From positions 124,001 through 188,000 of the forward strand of contig JAIXMQ010000053.1 of NCBI GenBank assembly GCA_025716855.1: a stretch of 64,000 nt of DNA, given 5' to 3'. Within the stretch, counting starts at the first letter, position 1. Each line of letters opens with the position of its first letter. The stretch comes from Pilaira anomala. Taxonomy: Eukaryota; Mucoromycota; Mucoromycetes; Mucorales; Mucoraceae. The notes under the pieces are model-generated. The model did no database searches. It had not been told where the DNA came from and saw only the letters and a list, made by a program, of their open reading frames with translations. The translations under genes and the position numbers were made by a program. Positions 35,648-51,182 of this stretch are shown in pieces.

Positions 35648-37341
35648 TTACTTCTTGGTGAAACCAGCGACAATATCTTCAATAGCTCTACCCTTAGTTT
35701 CGGGTAAGAAGAAGAAAGTGACGACTGCGGAGGTGAAACAGATGGCAGCGAAAATAAGGAAAGACCAACCTTCAATGGCGGCAAAGATGACAGGGAAAAC
35801 TTGACCGATTAAGAAGTTCATGGCCCAATTCATACCAGTAGCAACAGCACCGACAGAGGAAGAAGCTTCAATAGGGGTCATTTCAGAAGTAATCATCCAA
35901 GGAATTGGTCCAATACCAATAGCGAAACTAGCAACATAAACAAAGACGGAAGCAATCAAAAGGTTAGGTATATTGTAGAGATAACCAATAACGAGGAGAA
36001 TAGAGAAAAGAGTAGTACCAAGTTCAGAAGCGATCAATAAAATACGACGACCCATACGATCAATAACAAGCATAGCAACAACAGACATACCAAAGTTGAC
36101 CAAGGTAGTATAAATAGCCATCAATTGAGCCTCTTCGTGACTAACAGCTTGTTCGAAAATAGTAGTAGAATAATACATGACAGCGTTCATACCAGAAAGT
36201 TGTTGAATAGTGTGATGGAATAAAACGATGAGAGTAATCTTACGAATAACAGGGTCTCTGAAAATTTCAATAACACTCATAGGAGGACGTTGTTCGTTAT
36301 CATCTTCACCATGTTCTAAATCAGCACTTGCACCACCAGCAGCATCTAATTCCTTTTGGTGGTAATCAGATGTACCGTTATCAAAACCAGAATTATTATC
36401 AAAACCTTCATCATTGTTAACGTTCTTCATGTTCTTTTCATGAGAGTTTTCCTTCAAAAGACGAGCAGCTCTCTTATGACCAACTTGACCAGCAACAATG
36501 TCATAAAATTCATTACTAACGTCAGCAGTACCACGAAGCTTTTGAAGACTGATGAGAGCGTCTTCAATACGTCCAACAGAAATCAACCAACGAGGAGATT
36601 CGACACAAGTACCCATAGCAAAAATTTGGAAAACGGCAGGAATAGCGACAATAGCATAAGCAAGACGCCAAAGAGGAACAGTAGCGGTGGGTAAACCGAT
36701 AGCTGAGGATAAAAGAATACCAACTACAACGAAAAATCTGAGAAATAAAATGTCAATAAACAGATCGGATAACGATAACAGAAATATATATATAAAAAAA
36801 ACTTACTGGTTAAAGAAACCCAGCAAACCTCTTGCTCTACGAGTAGAGATCTCACCGAGATAGGTAGGAATAACGAGAGAACCAAGACCACAAGATAAAC
36901 CACAGAAAATACGACCGATAATGAACATAGCAGGATGGACAGAGCAACCAATTAAGATAGCACCAAGGATAAAACCACTGTTGTTAAGAATGATAGTTAA
37001 TTTACGACCTAATTTGGTTTGAATGGCACCACCAACAAGACTACCAAGAAGGCCACCAACACAGAAAGATGCGACAGCAAAACCCCTAAAAATGATATGT
37101 TAATTTTTATGCTCAAAGATAGTCTTGAAATTATTAATCTTTACCATAATGATGTTTCCATAGGTAAACAATCTGGGAAAGCAGCACTGTCGACATGTTG
37201 AGCACCGTTAGGACAGTTATGTGTAATTTCTCCTGGTACATTAGGAGAACCAATGGTCCAACCGTTACAGAAAGCGCCAACACCGGCCATTATACCACAG
37301 TATACCATATACTTGGGCAAATTTATATCACGAGAATCCAT
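35648..37341 (-). CDS. MFS hexose transporter
   Basis: Three exons (37341..37145, 37085..36807, 36737..35648) give 521 residues with the 12-helix sugar-porter layout. Visible signatures are GWTIGSPNVPGEI in the first loop, FCVGGLLGSLVGG, GRKLTIILNNSGF, VESPRWLISVGR (usually PESPRWL), QQLSGMNAVMYYS in TM7, DRMGRR, and the closing PETKGRAIEDI. The central cytoplasmic loop carries an extra Asn/Asp/Glu-rich insert of about 50 residues (FDNNSGFDNG). The large first extracellular loop with two cysteines resembles animal GLUT and Mucoromycete hexose carriers. It should import glucose or related hexoses by facilitated diffusion or proton symport; specificity cannot be read. The start ATG follows an AT-rich leader. 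Confidence 0.92.
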
Positions 37342-37435
37342 TACTTATAAAATAAAAGAAGATGAAAAGTATAGTAAATGAAAATAAAAAAAGGATACTT
37401 TGCAATCGGTTCAAAATTTATATCTCTCTTTTATA

Positions 37436-37492
<57 letters not shown>

Positions 37493-38193
37493 TTTTTTAA
37501 GCTAAACACCGATTATTCATTAGGGTCTAAACGAATCAAAAAAATTCTAGTTTTCCAGAAAAAGCTAAATTGTATCAGTTACAACAGGTTGATTGCTTAT
37601 AGTTTGGTTGCTTTTTTATTATTCCAAAACAAGTTCTAAATAGTGTACCTTATTTTTTTTTTCATAAATACAAGGTGTTTCGTAATAACTTTGTTTTTAC
37701 TTCAGGGTCACATTCTGTGCGACTTATACTTATTTTTTTTTTTACAGCAAATGCCCGAATAGTTCTGTTGATTAAAAAATAACATGTTATACTGAACCTA
37801 AATTCATACCGAACTATTACATAAAAAGATAAAATAGGGTCAACTTGAAAAGGCGAAGTCGGAGAACCTGAAAGTTAACCCACAAAAGTTACTTTTTATG
37901 GTTACCATGATGTCACGATGCACCCATATTTTTTTGGACATATCCAATGAACAAAATGTATAATTTTTTTTTTATTATAACCCGTCATAGGTTTTAATAT
38001 GTCATAATTGATTATGTAATTTTTTTGAATAAAAGAGTGTGTGAACTAAGGACCAGATAAACAAAATATATTAGAAGGCCATATAATAAATAATCTTTGA
38101 CCTGAATTGAAAGGTCGAATAGTGGAGAAAGTAATATGTATAAAATAGTAGTAGAAAAGCATGTTTTGTAAGCAGACAAAAAGTAAGGGTTGT
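37342..38193. other. Intergenic, no gene seen
   Basis: This spacer contains A52 (37439-37490) about 100 bp upstream of the transporter start and otherwise AT-rich DNA. It should include the transporter promoter and the 3' UTR of the PKA gene. Confidence 0.45.
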
Positions 38194-39775
<1,582 letters not shown>

Positions 39776-42700
39776 GGTTACAACTAAAAAGAGGAGAATA
39801 TTCATGTTATTTTTTCTTATTGTTATTTTGTTGTTGCTGAAGACCTTACTCGTTATTTATTCTATTTGGTGTGTTGTCAATGATTAACGTAAAGAAAAGA
39901 AAGGAAAAAAAGAGAAAAAAAAAACGTAGATAGGGGTCTTCTTACTAATTCATGCTGATTTTTTTTTTTCCTCCGGTATTAGAACTTAAATGTTTCACTT
40001 ACTTGAACACATGCCAAAAAAAGAATTATTTATTTATTATTGAAATACTTAAGTGAATTAGTCATTCAGTAAGATTCATCAATGCATGAGATGTATTTCT
40101 TACATATTCATACAGTTCAAAGGATAATTAGTATACTGATAAATATCCCCAACCCAATCACCACAAAAAGTCAATTACAGCATTTTTCAGTTTACCAGTG
40201 TGTATTAATAATGCATGTACATTATTTTAATAGCAAAAGTTGGTAATAGGTAACCATAACATTCAAGATTAGGATAGTTGATTTTAATAGATGAGTAACC
40301 AAAGAGTCGGATTTGAATAACTTAAATGCATGTCTAACGGGTAACATAAACCCCACCTTAATTATCATTCAGACCTTTACAGTAGTTGTATTTTCAGATG
40401 AAGCACTACATCCTACATTAGGAAGTTGTCCTGCTGCTTTGACATCACAATCAGATGAATGCATATTAGTTACCTGTTTGTGTTCATAATATTCTTGTCA
40501 TAGTACAATCAGGACCTGTGCACAACCTAAGCAAGTTTATCGAACATTTATTTATTCCTCCAGATATCAACTATTATGTAAAGTGATTGATGGCAAAAAA
40601 AAAAGTGCTTATTAATCTGCTTGTCAATTATCTCCGACCATGCAGAAAGCTGAGCATGTTACCATATTGCTTAAGAGCAAGTATAGACAAACCAGTGAAA
40701 TGATTTAGATACAAAACACACAGAGGTTTTTCTTTGAGCACTAATAGTTACATGGTCTACTTAAAGACTTACTTGTTCATTTTGCATTTATACTAACTGA
40801 CTTGATTCTGCTATTGTCATATCTACATACTAGACAATCCGATCATAGTACGAGATCTGGTTTAGAAAAATAACCAAAAAGATTAATAAAATTTGATCCT
40901 GCAGAGTCCATCTGTAGGCAATAATTACAATAAAAGAAAAAAAGTAGAGATTATACATAAATTGAAGTAATTAGTGTTTCGTTTTTCATTTTTATATATA
41001 AATATCATACAAACAGTTAGTTGAAAGTAAAAAAAAATTTCTAGGTACTCTCAGGTATGTATATATTACCTTATCCCAACTGAAAAGAGACAGTATTCCG
41101 TTATTATATCAAATAAAATTAGAGGATGACAAAAAATGAAATACCAGGCTTAGCTGAATTGTGAATTAGATCTATACATAATTCGTTCAATTAGTTATCG
41201 AACGTAAGCGGAAAACAGAGCGAATAATTAACATGTGTTATTTTTATAGCTTTGCAAATATAAATCCAATTAACCTATTAACCTATTTCTTACTGAGTAT
41301 TATGTAGATAGTTGACGTTATCATTACATCGATTAATCACCTATAGAGTATACTTACACTGGATCTAGTCCCGAATATTTCTTTGATTTAATTGCAATAT
41401 ATTACTGCCGTCGTCACTATACCATCATGTTACTGCAAAAGGCACAGTGTAGATATTAAGCTATCTTGTATAGTTTAGGAAGCTTTATATAATGTATATA
41501 TATTAGACCCTTAATTTGCTTTTTCTTTTAGCCATATCGTTATTTTAGTATGGTATGTACACCAATAGACTTTTAAAAAAAATATGATTGTATACAGTAA
41601 ATTGCATTTGTATGCGTTGAGTGAATGAAAGGTTAAAGTATCTCCTCAAACTATTATATAGAAAAGGGTGTACATATATATCTTTTAATGAACATTCTAC
41701 GTTTACTTTTTTTTACTCAATATAAATTATTAAAATAAAGATATATAAGGGTCAGGATATGAAATTAAAATAGAGCAGGTGACAGTATAGTGTCATTGTG
41801 ATACGTTTTCGAACAAATAGTTGCGATAAAAAAAATGAGTTGAAATTGATCTGCAGATTTTTTTTCTTCTTCTTCTTGGGGCCTTATGTAAGCAAAAATT
41901 GGAAAAAAAAAGAAAAAGCAGGTGATGAGCAAAAAAAAAAAAATCACGTTTTATTTAAAAAAAACGCCACTGTATAATATTATATGTACAACATATATAC
42001 ATGCATAAGTACGCCAATATATAAATAAAGAGGCATAGATGAAAGCTGGGTATTAAAGTCTTTTTTTTTTTAAATTGTCGATTATGATTTTTATAGAAAT
42101 TCGATATATAAGGGTTCTGTTTTCTTTTTGTAGAAAAGAAGATTTCGCGTAAGTTATACACACAATCGAAGCTGTCAACAGTAACAAGTTTCTTTTTTTC
42201 TATATATAAAATAAACAATTGTCGATCTTTTTAGACCACGGTGATGAGAGACAGAATATTGTATGATGTACTCTATGTGTTTAATATAAAGAAGGAGCTG
42301 AATAAGTTAATAGGCGTATTAACGAAATCGACAGACAGGAGAAAACGAATGAGTGTTTACTAATTATATCACATTAGCCGATATAATAGGAGAAAAAACA
42401 TCAAAGCTCATCTCCAAATAACCTTTTTTTTTTCGGTGTAGCTTATTCCTTGAAGAAATAGAGGAATATATCAAATATAATAGAAATTACACAACAATCG
42501 ATCTTTCTCCCTTTCTCTCTGTTTTTTCTTCTTTTTTCTTCATGCATATAACCAATAACGGTACAGTACAAATTTAGAAATATTAAGTGCATGTAAAATG
42601 AGATTTTAATACAGTACATTCTAGTTTTAACCCATCAAGCACTAGAAATTTGACTGGCGTATATTATCACACTGCTAAAGAATAAATAAAAAAAAAAAAG

Positions 42701-43901
42701 CGGGGGGGGGGGAGGACAAAATAGTGTGATGATCAATGTAATACTTTATAAGTAAATTTAGCCTTTTCTCCAGTTCCCCTTTTCTCTACAGTTCTTGTAG
42801 ATCCAAATAATTCACGATCTTTTTGTTCTTTTCCTTCTTTTTTCCTTTGCCTTCTATTTATTGCTCCTATATATAATATTTTCTATAGGTCTCATATCAT
42901 TTTAGAGTAATCTATATCATAGGTTCGGAATCAATGTCCGCGTACGTACAAAATTATAAAAAAAATGCCCTGCATCTTGAACTGTAAGAAAAGGGTATTA
43001 CTAGTCTCAGTAGATTTATAAATTCAATGATACCCTTAGGAATGTTATTTCCTTTTATGAACATCATACAATTAGTGTGTAACCATCACTACCGATCCCG
43101 AGGAAATCACCAGTAAAGTATGTGAAAACGTGAGTTATCTATTTATGATGACCCTGATAAACTATTTGTTTTTATATGTTGTTTTTGATAAACAACAACA
43201 ATACGCCCATAATTAGGTACAATTTTATTATTACAGCGTATAAAAACTTTTTTTGGCATTCTTTAAACAATAGGGGTTAATGATGAGAGAGTCCGGGAAA
43301 ATCAAAACTTTATATAGTATTTTTTTCAACCAAAAACTAATTTATCCCAAAATATGACATCTAAAGCACATCACACTGCTTATTAAAATAATTCATCAGC
43401 TGAGACAGTGTATTTAGAATATTACTTGCGAATTCTATTGTATATATGTATATATGTATATATGTATTATTGTAAGTATATATGTGTATTGGTTTATAGA
43501 AATTATAAAATATATCTTGGTTCGAAAATCTTCTATATACACAACATCATATATTAGTTTATACTACAATATAAAACACAATGTAACTTTACATCACATG
43601 CAGTGAAAGAAAGGGGAGCGGCGCATTGTAGGAGTATATATATACGTATATATAAATTGTAAGGGGGATTTGGGGGAAAGGGGGTTAGGTGAGTTTATAT
43701 AGAGTTTTTTTTTGTTTGCCATTAACCTCCCCACAGTTATACGCCCCTCAATTTTTTTTATATAAATTAAAAGCTTTTTTTTTGTTGTTGTTTTTTTTAT
43801 TCTTTCTTTCTTTTATTTTATTATATTATTAATATTCACTTATTACACTTTATTTAATTCTAAAAACTTAATACAACGTTCATTCTTATATATATAACAA
43901 A
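39776..43901. other. 4.1-kb gene-free stretch
   Basis: A purine run (39892-39927) marks the pyrimidine tract upstream of the PKA start. An open patch at 40376-40476 (DEALHPTLGSCPAALTSQSD) ends in stops and has no continuation. Near the next gene there are TATATG repeats (43440-43470) and an 18-bp AT palindrome centred on CG (43637-43654). No gene can be supported. Confidence 0.45.
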
Positions 43902-45060
43902 ATGATTACTTTACCTAATGGAACTTTAATTGATAACCTTCGTATCGTTGATACACTTGGTAAAGGAGCTTATGGACAAGTTTACCTTGGTAGACATGAA
44001 GAAAAGAAAGAAATGTATGCAATTAAATCACTTCACCATAAAAATAAGCAAAGAGCACTTGAAAGAATGGAAATTGGACTTCATGCACGATTATCTGGCC
44101 ACCCAAATATCATTCAATTAAAGCGTGTAATTCGCGACCAAGATTTAGATTGGACTCATGTAGTATTAGAGTACGGTCCAGAAGGCGATTTATTTGCTGC
44201 CATTACTGAAAGAGATTTATATGCTGGAAACCATCCTTTAATTCGAAAAGTCTTTTTACAATTAATAGACGCATTAAGCTATTGTCATGAAAATCACGTT
44301 TATCATCGGGATCTTAAACCCGAGAATATTCTTGTGTTTGATGGAGGAAGAACAGTAAAATTAGCTGATTTTGGTTTAGCCACCACAAGTACTGTTTCTC
44401 AAGAGTTTGGATGTGGTAGCACATTTTACTATTCACCTGGTAAGTAGTAAAAGATTTTTTTTTTTCTACTGTACAAAATTTTAATATTTATCATTATTTA
44501 TAGAATGTCAAGGTGATTTATTCCAAAATAGTTCTGATCGTGTTGGATACGCGACAGGTCCCAATGATGTTTGGGCTTTAGGTGTCATCTTAATTAATTT
44601 GGCTACTGGCAGAAATCCTTGGAAGCAAGCATCCTTGAAGGATGAAACTTTTCGTGCATTTTTGGCTGATCCTGATTTCTTACTTAGTATCTTACCCATT
44701 TCAAGAGAATTAAACCGTATCTTGAAACGTATTTTTTGTATTGATCCCATTCGACGCATCACACTTGCTGAATTAAAGGAAAAGATTCGTAACTGTAAAT
44801 ATTTCACTCGAACAGCTGAAGTAGATCGTTGGGAACATAATGTTCAGCAACAAGTTAGACGTCAACAACAAAGAAAGACATTAGTAGTAGAATTACCACC
44901 TTCTCCACCTGCCACGCCTTGTTCAAACAGATCTCGTTCAACATCCCCTGCTATATGGCAGCAGCGTATTGACAATAATAATAATAATCATGAAAAACAA
45001 CAACAAAATAATAACTCTGATTCAATCCTTACTACTATGTTGACAACACTCGTGGTCTAA
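43902..45060 (+). CDS. Ran1/Pat1-Sks1-Vhs1 family serine/threonine kinase
   Basis: Two exons (43902..44439, 44504..45060) give 364 residues. The kinase domain starts almost at the N-terminus: [35 protein letters not shown], and a distinctive EFGCGSTFYYSPECQGD activation segment seen in the Ran1/Ksp1/Sks1 group. This is followed by GPNDVWALGVILINLATGRNPW. A Gln/Asn-rich tail ends TTMLTTLVV. In fission yeast Ran1 holds cells in vegetative growth and blocks meiosis. In budding yeast Sks1/Vhs1 link glucose state to filamentous growth. The role here should be nutrient or developmental control, but that is inference from family. The flanks are long and gene-free on both sides. Confidence 0.92.
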
Positions 45061-47803
45061 ATCGCTTTTATTTAATTCTCTATAAGATCCTTTCCTTTTC
45101 TATTTTTATATGATAATCTCTTTTCTCTCACTCTCTCTTCCCCTTCACTCTATCACTGACTTTCATTTTATGGTTTATTTTTAACAAGGTTGATCCTTGG
45201 TACAAAAATAACAATTTCTCTTTCTATATGTATTTAATTGACCATGCAAACCTCATTTTAATTAATCAATGTTTATATATATAAATATATATTATATATG
45301 TATACACCTTTTTTTCTTTGTTCTCTCTCTCTCTCTCTCTCTCTCTCTTTAAAAAAAGAAAATCTTCTTTAATAAACGTATAATATGTACAAATTAAATT
45401 TCAACCGATTTAAACTTTTGAAGCATTGTAGATATAAACCACAAAATTTGAATTGAACCTTATTCCATAAAAATCAAAATCGTCTTCATATTGTACATTG
45501 CATGCTTAAATTTTGTTGGTCGAGAAAAACCTTCGATTCTAAACTTTATACATTAGTCCATCTTTCTATTCTTCTGAAAATCCTAATTTATACTTATTGT
45601 TCCTGTACGTCATTATCCTGTCTTCTTTCAATATGCCATGTTGAGGCAATTTATTTTTTAAAATCTCGATATAGTTTAGTTGACTTTTATAAACTCTTTT
45701 GTGTATAATATAAGATTAACTATAATATAACTAATATATATATACAAAATAATTCATAAGAATCGTTTTATTCCGACATATTTCCTATCTCAATGAAAAG
45801 TGATTAATGGATTGTTGTTCTTTAATAATAAGCAGAAACGTATATACGTTACATCTTACAAACGCTGAAGCTGTGCTGTAATTTGAGTGTAGTATGTAAT
45901 TGTTTTGAAGCATAAATTGCCTCATATAGGATCGATCATCCAAATGACCTTGTTTATAGACCATTTACTTGGTCATAATGGGGTCCTCAGTTGATATGAC
46001 AATGGCATGGACATCTAATTCTCAATAAACTTCTGATAAGTTTTGACCGATTTCAATTTAAAGATTGACGGTTGGAAATAAGAAAATAAGCTTAATAACA
46101 TGTAAAATTACTACAAATGTATCAATTCAATTGTATCAGATTAAAATAAAGTGATCGCTCGGTACCTTAAAAAAGTTTAATATTTGTACATAAGTTATAA
46201 AATTTTGCCAATTGTAACGATCGAGGAGTTGAACATGACGTCCGACAAGATATATTTCAATTCTAGTTTTTTTTTTTTTTTTTTTTTACTTATAGTTTTT
46301 CTATTGTGTATAGTTATTCATCTTTTTTTTTTTCTTTTGGTTAAATTAGAACTTTCTTGAATATGTAGGTTGTTTCCTAAATTTGATCATATACATTATG
46401 TTGTGCACAGGCATGTCTGATATAATGTGTTATGTAACATTAACCTTTTTTGTTGTTGATAAATGTGCTTCTATTATGCATGTAGTTAAAAAAAATCTAT
46501 TTGACTTTTTCTTTTTAAGTTATATTGCGGTTAGTAAAATTTACAATTTAAAATGAAAAAGAGAGTACTTACATGTACTTTTTGTCTGCATCCTACTGCC
46601 TTAAAATGCTATCCCCGTATCAAGTTTTTACATATTTCTCGATACGTTTACTGACATATTAGGTCTGTTCCTTGATACCAATTCTATTTTTATGGGGGTT
46701 TCAGTTTGATTATATACTGGTCTCGTTCAACGAATATTCGATTGCCGTTTTTTTTTTTTTTTTACCTTTTAAGTGATATGTACTTCCCCTCTGTTGTAAC
46801 ATAAATTCCTACGTAATATCATTAAAACCTCAGAAGAGAAAGGTAGTGACGCCTACTCTTTCCTTTTGATATACTGTTCCTCCCCCTCTTTCGTTTATAT
46901 ATATATATATATATATATTGTTATTTTCGGTTCTATTCAATCTATTTTCGGCAACATTGGTTTATTTGGGGGAGAGGAGGGGTTCATTATCTCTGTTGAT
47001 CACTCTTTCACTCTTTCTCTCTTTCTCTCTCCTTTTATCCATTAATTTTCCAAATTGTTTTGTTCCTCCAGATCGTGTATTACTTAAACTGGTCTTTCCG
47101 AGACATTATTATTATTATTCTTTTTAAGAACATTCCTTTTTATACATATATGGCTAATATAAATAATCTTTGCAAAAATAGATTCCTTTTTTTTTCTTTG
47201 TGATTCTATCTGAATAACAATAAATTTAAATTTCCAGAAATCGGAAAAGTCATAAGTTATGGACGTAAAAAATCAAGTGTAGACTGTCACTATAAAAAAA
47301 CTGGACAGTTCAAAAATAACCACATTCTAAAAATGCATCCCTTACTTTTAAGAGTTTCCCCACGATTTAGTTGATTAAAAAAAGAAGTAATATAAGGAGA
47401 TCGTTTTGTGTGGCTTGATCCGTTCTTGCCGATATTTCCATAAAGAGTTTCGATTTATAAATGGTTTTCAAAGTTGGATTTGTATGTGTATCGATCGAAA
47501 AACCGAGATTTTTTTTTTTTAAAAAAAAATATGTTTTACATATTGTCATAGTTAGAAACAATTAATCTTATGTTCAATAGATGATAAAATTTAGAACAAT
47601 GCAGGACCTGATGTATATGTATGCCGAAATGTTTATTTTTCAAAAAAAAAAAAAAGGTTGCATTAGTTATTATTATGAGACCATAAACACAGGTATCGGT
47701 TATATATCAAAATCGGGAAATTACGTTTACAAAAAGAAAGATATTGTATTTTATTAGGCAAATAGTACAGGTAAGTAAAAAAAAAAAAAAAAAAAAAAAA
47801 ATA

Positions 47804-47834
<31 letters not shown>

Positions 47835-47882
47835 GAATAAAAAAAAAAAAAAAAAAAAATAGATATGACAATAATGTACGGA
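45061..47882. other. 2.8-kb gene-free stretch
   Basis: Downstream of the kinase gene there is a CT repeat (45322-45348), T runs near 46266-46287 and 46749-46763, an AT repeat (46898-46918), another CT-rich tract (46999-47031) and A-rich blocks (47779-47859) next to the Zn2Cys6 gene. No reading frame looks genuine. Confidence 0.45.
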
Positions 47883-48682
47883 TTACAAGTACGAAACCAT
47901 ACTTTCCTTTTTCTTTTTACTAGATCCGCAAGGTCTACCTCTTTTTTTTCTTTCAGCATCTACACATGTATCTGCTTTATTTAATCGAACACATCGAGCA
48001 CACGGCCTTTGAACATCACAGGCAACATGTGATTGTTTACAAGAAACACACGCTTTCCTAACATAAACTTGAGCGCCTCGATTATCTGAATTAGCTCCAT
48101 AACCAAGAGCTGTAGCAGAAGATAAAGAAGAAGAGGAAGAAGAAGAAGTAGAAAGTGTTGGCATAGGTTGATGATGATTAAACAAATAGGCTTGTTGTGG
48201 TTGTTGATCATATGGAATTGGATAACTATTTGCTTGCTCTAACGATATACCTTCGGTATGTATGCTGTGAAATGCCATCATTGGATAGGTTTGTTGCTGT
48301 AAATGTTGCTGTGGTGGGTAGGGCTAGAGATGAATTTAGTCATATTTTAGAAAATGACAAAATAATATGCAATTTTTTTTTTTTTTTTTTTTACCTGTGT
48401 TTGATGTTGTATTTGTTGATTATATGTAGTTGGAGGAGTATTACTTGAAGAACAAGAAGAAGCATAGTCATGACTTTGTTGCATAGCAGCTTGGTAACGA
48501 AACATTTCGTATGGATCGCCACCTTGTTGAAAGAAGTCAAGATAAGCTGGGTTTAGATCGACTTGGTTTGACATTGCGGCAAAGGCATTAGCATCAAACA
48601 TGAGTTGTGAAGCATAATCATATGTGTTTGGTTCAGGAAAACTATGTTTTTCATTGGAAGTATCTTGGTGAGGTTCGTACAT
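47883..48682 (-). CDS. Zn2Cys6 binuclear-cluster transcription factor
   Basis: Two exons (48682..48395, 48323..47883) give 242 residues. The first 180 residues are Gln/Ser/Tyr-rich and look like an activation region. The Gal4-type zinc cluster is at the C-terminal end: Cys188, 191, 198, 204, 207 and 216 (KACVSCKQSH, RPCARC), followed by the basic stretch KKRGRPCGSSKKKK. The KACxxCKxSHxxC form resembles the ERT1/RDS2/AcuK group of carbon-source regulators, which normally have a PAS domain after the cluster. None is present here. The frame ends shortly after the cluster (MVSYL). A possible donor inside the last codons (GTATGG) could mean a missed 3' exon, although the downstream DNA is almost all poly-A/T. 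Confidence 0.82.
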
Positions 48683-49345
48683 TATATAAAAGGTTCGGTA
48701 GAGGATGAAAAGAGGTATTGAATATTGTGCTTATTCAAAATTTTATATTTTTTTTTTCTCCTCTTGTTTGTATAATAAAGATGGAAAGGAATTGAGTAAT
48801 GGGGAAATAGGAAGATTAAGCTTTTTTGGGAGGTTTTTATACTGTAAAACCTATTTGTTCTATCTTTTGTCTTTCTTTCTTTTTTAGTGTAGTCAGTTTG
48901 TATTAGATTATAAAAAAGCTGTCAAGTTACTTGTGAAGTTTCGTAGACTTGACCAAGACTTGATACAAGCGCTGTATTATGCTCAGACAAAAAGTAAACA
49001 AATTGAGTTTCTCCGATCTAGTCGCGATTCTGTTGTAAAGTAAACTGCTTATTTTTCGATAAGAAATATGGTTGACAACAAACAACTAAGTTTTATACTT
49101 TGTTTCGTTTGTTGTCAATTTGAATTAAAAAAAAAAAAAAGTCGTCATCTCAATTTGGGTCATTTCGATTTCATCTAAAATGTCAAAAAAAGAAACGCTT
49201 TCCGGAAAATATTTCTTACGCTCTGTGAAAATAGAAGAAGAAAAAAAAAAGGTCTGGTGACTATATCGGAGTAAAATGTTTGAAAAAAAGGGGGATGAGC
49301 ATTATTTAATCTCTTTTTTCTTGTTTATTATTATTTTATATTCAA
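48683..49345. promoter_or_regulatory. Divergent spacer between Zn2Cys6 and ATG15 genes
   Basis: The 663-bp spacer separates divergent genes. It contains an A run (49126-49140), an inverted pair TTGACAACAAACAAC/GTTTGTTGTCAA (about 49071-49120) and purine-rich stretches. The promoter role is inferred from position. Confidence 0.4.
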
Positions 49346-50957
49346 ATGATCATACAAAAAAAGACTTTGATATCAATATTATGTTTACTATTTGAACTAT
49401 TGCCTTGTTACGCCTTAAATACCCAAATCCCATTCTTTTTAAAGCATCATGATATACCAGAAAAAGAAAATATACTTTCATTAAAAACGATATATCACCA
49501 TGGTTCAGTGAATGGACCTATTCCGAAACTTTTCAGGAAGTTAGATCTTGATCCAATCCAGATACATCAAGCAAATAGAGTCAAGTATGGGTTAAAAAGT
49601 AAGTTGGGAGCGATGGATAGACCTAGTACGGCAGATAGAAACGATTTATTATTTCAGATAAATAATAAATCAAGTGATAAACTGGTTAGATGGAATACAA
49701 TAGCAGAAGAAAAAGATGAATACAGGGCAATGCAATTAGAGTCTACGATTGGTGTTATACCTGATGTAACCCATCGTCCTTCTATATTGTCCTTGGCTCA
49801 GATGACATATAATGCTTATCTTGATATTGATTTAAATAATACGGAATGGTATGACCTTGGTGCTAGCTGGAAATTAGTAAGTATATTTTAGATGTCAAAG
49901 GAAATATATTTTTTTGACTAAATCAGAATGAATTAGAATAATTCATTTGGTTGGGAATCGGATGGTATTCGTGGTCATATTTTTGTTAATGAAGATGAAT
50001 CACTAGTTGTAATTAGTATAAAAGGTACAAGTGCTGGATTATGGACAGGTGGACCTACAGGTGAAAAAGATAAAATTAATGTGAGTGATATTTTTGTTAT
50101 GTGAGTGTATTACATAATGACGTTTTTATTTACAAAATAGTGTATGTAGGACAATATGTTGTTTTCTTGTTGCTGTGCCAGAATCAGTAGAGCTTGGTCG
50201 CCTGTATGTGATTGTTATCAAGCAAACGAATATAGATGTGAAAACAAGTGTTTGCAAAATAAAATTAGTGAAGCGGAATTATATTATGATAATGCAATGG
50301 TAAGAAAAAAAAATATATATCTATGAATATATGCATTTTTATTAAATTCCATTCCCTTTAGGCAATCTATATTGATGTATTTAACAAATATAAAAATAGT
50401 ACGATTTGGTTGACAGGACATTCACTTGGTGGAGCAGTAGCTAGTTTGGTTGGCATTACATTTGGTGTACCTACTGTTACATTTGAAATACCTGGCGATA
50501 GATTAGCTTCAAATCGATTGCATTTACCAAAAGGACCAAAAAATGTACCCGTATGGCATTTTGGTCATACTGCGGATCCAATTTTTGTTGGTGTCTGCAC
50601 GGTAAAGTATTGATTGCTCTTCTCAAAAGTTAATTTTTAACTTATATTTCTAAATATCAGGGACCAGCAAGTAGTTGTTGGTATGGTGGTTATGCAATGG
50701 AAACAAGATGTCATACAGGAAAAGTATGTGTTTGGGATACTGTAAAAGAAAATGGGTGGAGAGTAGATATTAGGTCACACAGAGTACGTGATGTAATCGA
50801 ACAAATTTTGATGAAACCGGATGAGTTTCCTTTACCAAAGTGTGTAGAAGAAACGGATTGTGAAGATTGTGGGTTATGGGAATTCTTTGATCAAAGAGAT
50901 CTACCCAATTCAACTACTACTACTACAACGGAGACTCAAACGAGTATCCCCACATAA
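49346..50957 (+). CDS. ATG15: ATG15 autophagic phospholipase/lipase
   Basis: Five exons (49346..49876, 49937..50080, 50150..50299, 50362..50601, 50661..50957) give 453 residues. The N-terminal hydrophobic segment ([16 protein letters not shown]) is the expected signal anchor. The class 3 lipase body has Atg15 landmarks: [43 protein letters not shown], the nucleophile motif TGHSLGGA (Ser about 296), [26 protein letters not shown] and a final HRV helix. Atg15 travels by the multivesicular-body route to the vacuole and breaks down membranes of autophagic bodies. The Thr-rich C-terminus is short. All introns are 60-75 nt with good borders. Confidence 0.95.
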
Positions 50958-51182
50958 TGAATCAACGACTGAAAACTTGTATCAATAAAAGACTGAGACT
51001 TAACACATATGCATTCAAACCCTTTTGTGGGGAGTGAAAAAGGTCACATCCTTTTTTTTTTTTTTTTGAATCTAACTATTTTATTTCTAATTCTTTTTTA
51101 TATGTTTGTGTTGTTTACTTTATTTCTTTTTTTGTCATTTTTTTTTTTTCACTTTTAAAACTTTAGGAAAAAACCATCTCCA

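Noticed and set aside
36356..37201. Plus-strand frames opposite the hexose transporter
   Set aside because: Antisense shadows of a well-supported gene.
40376..40620. Open patch DEALHPTLGSCPAAL and following fragments
   Set aside because: Stops interrupt it in every frame and no splice sites link the fragments.
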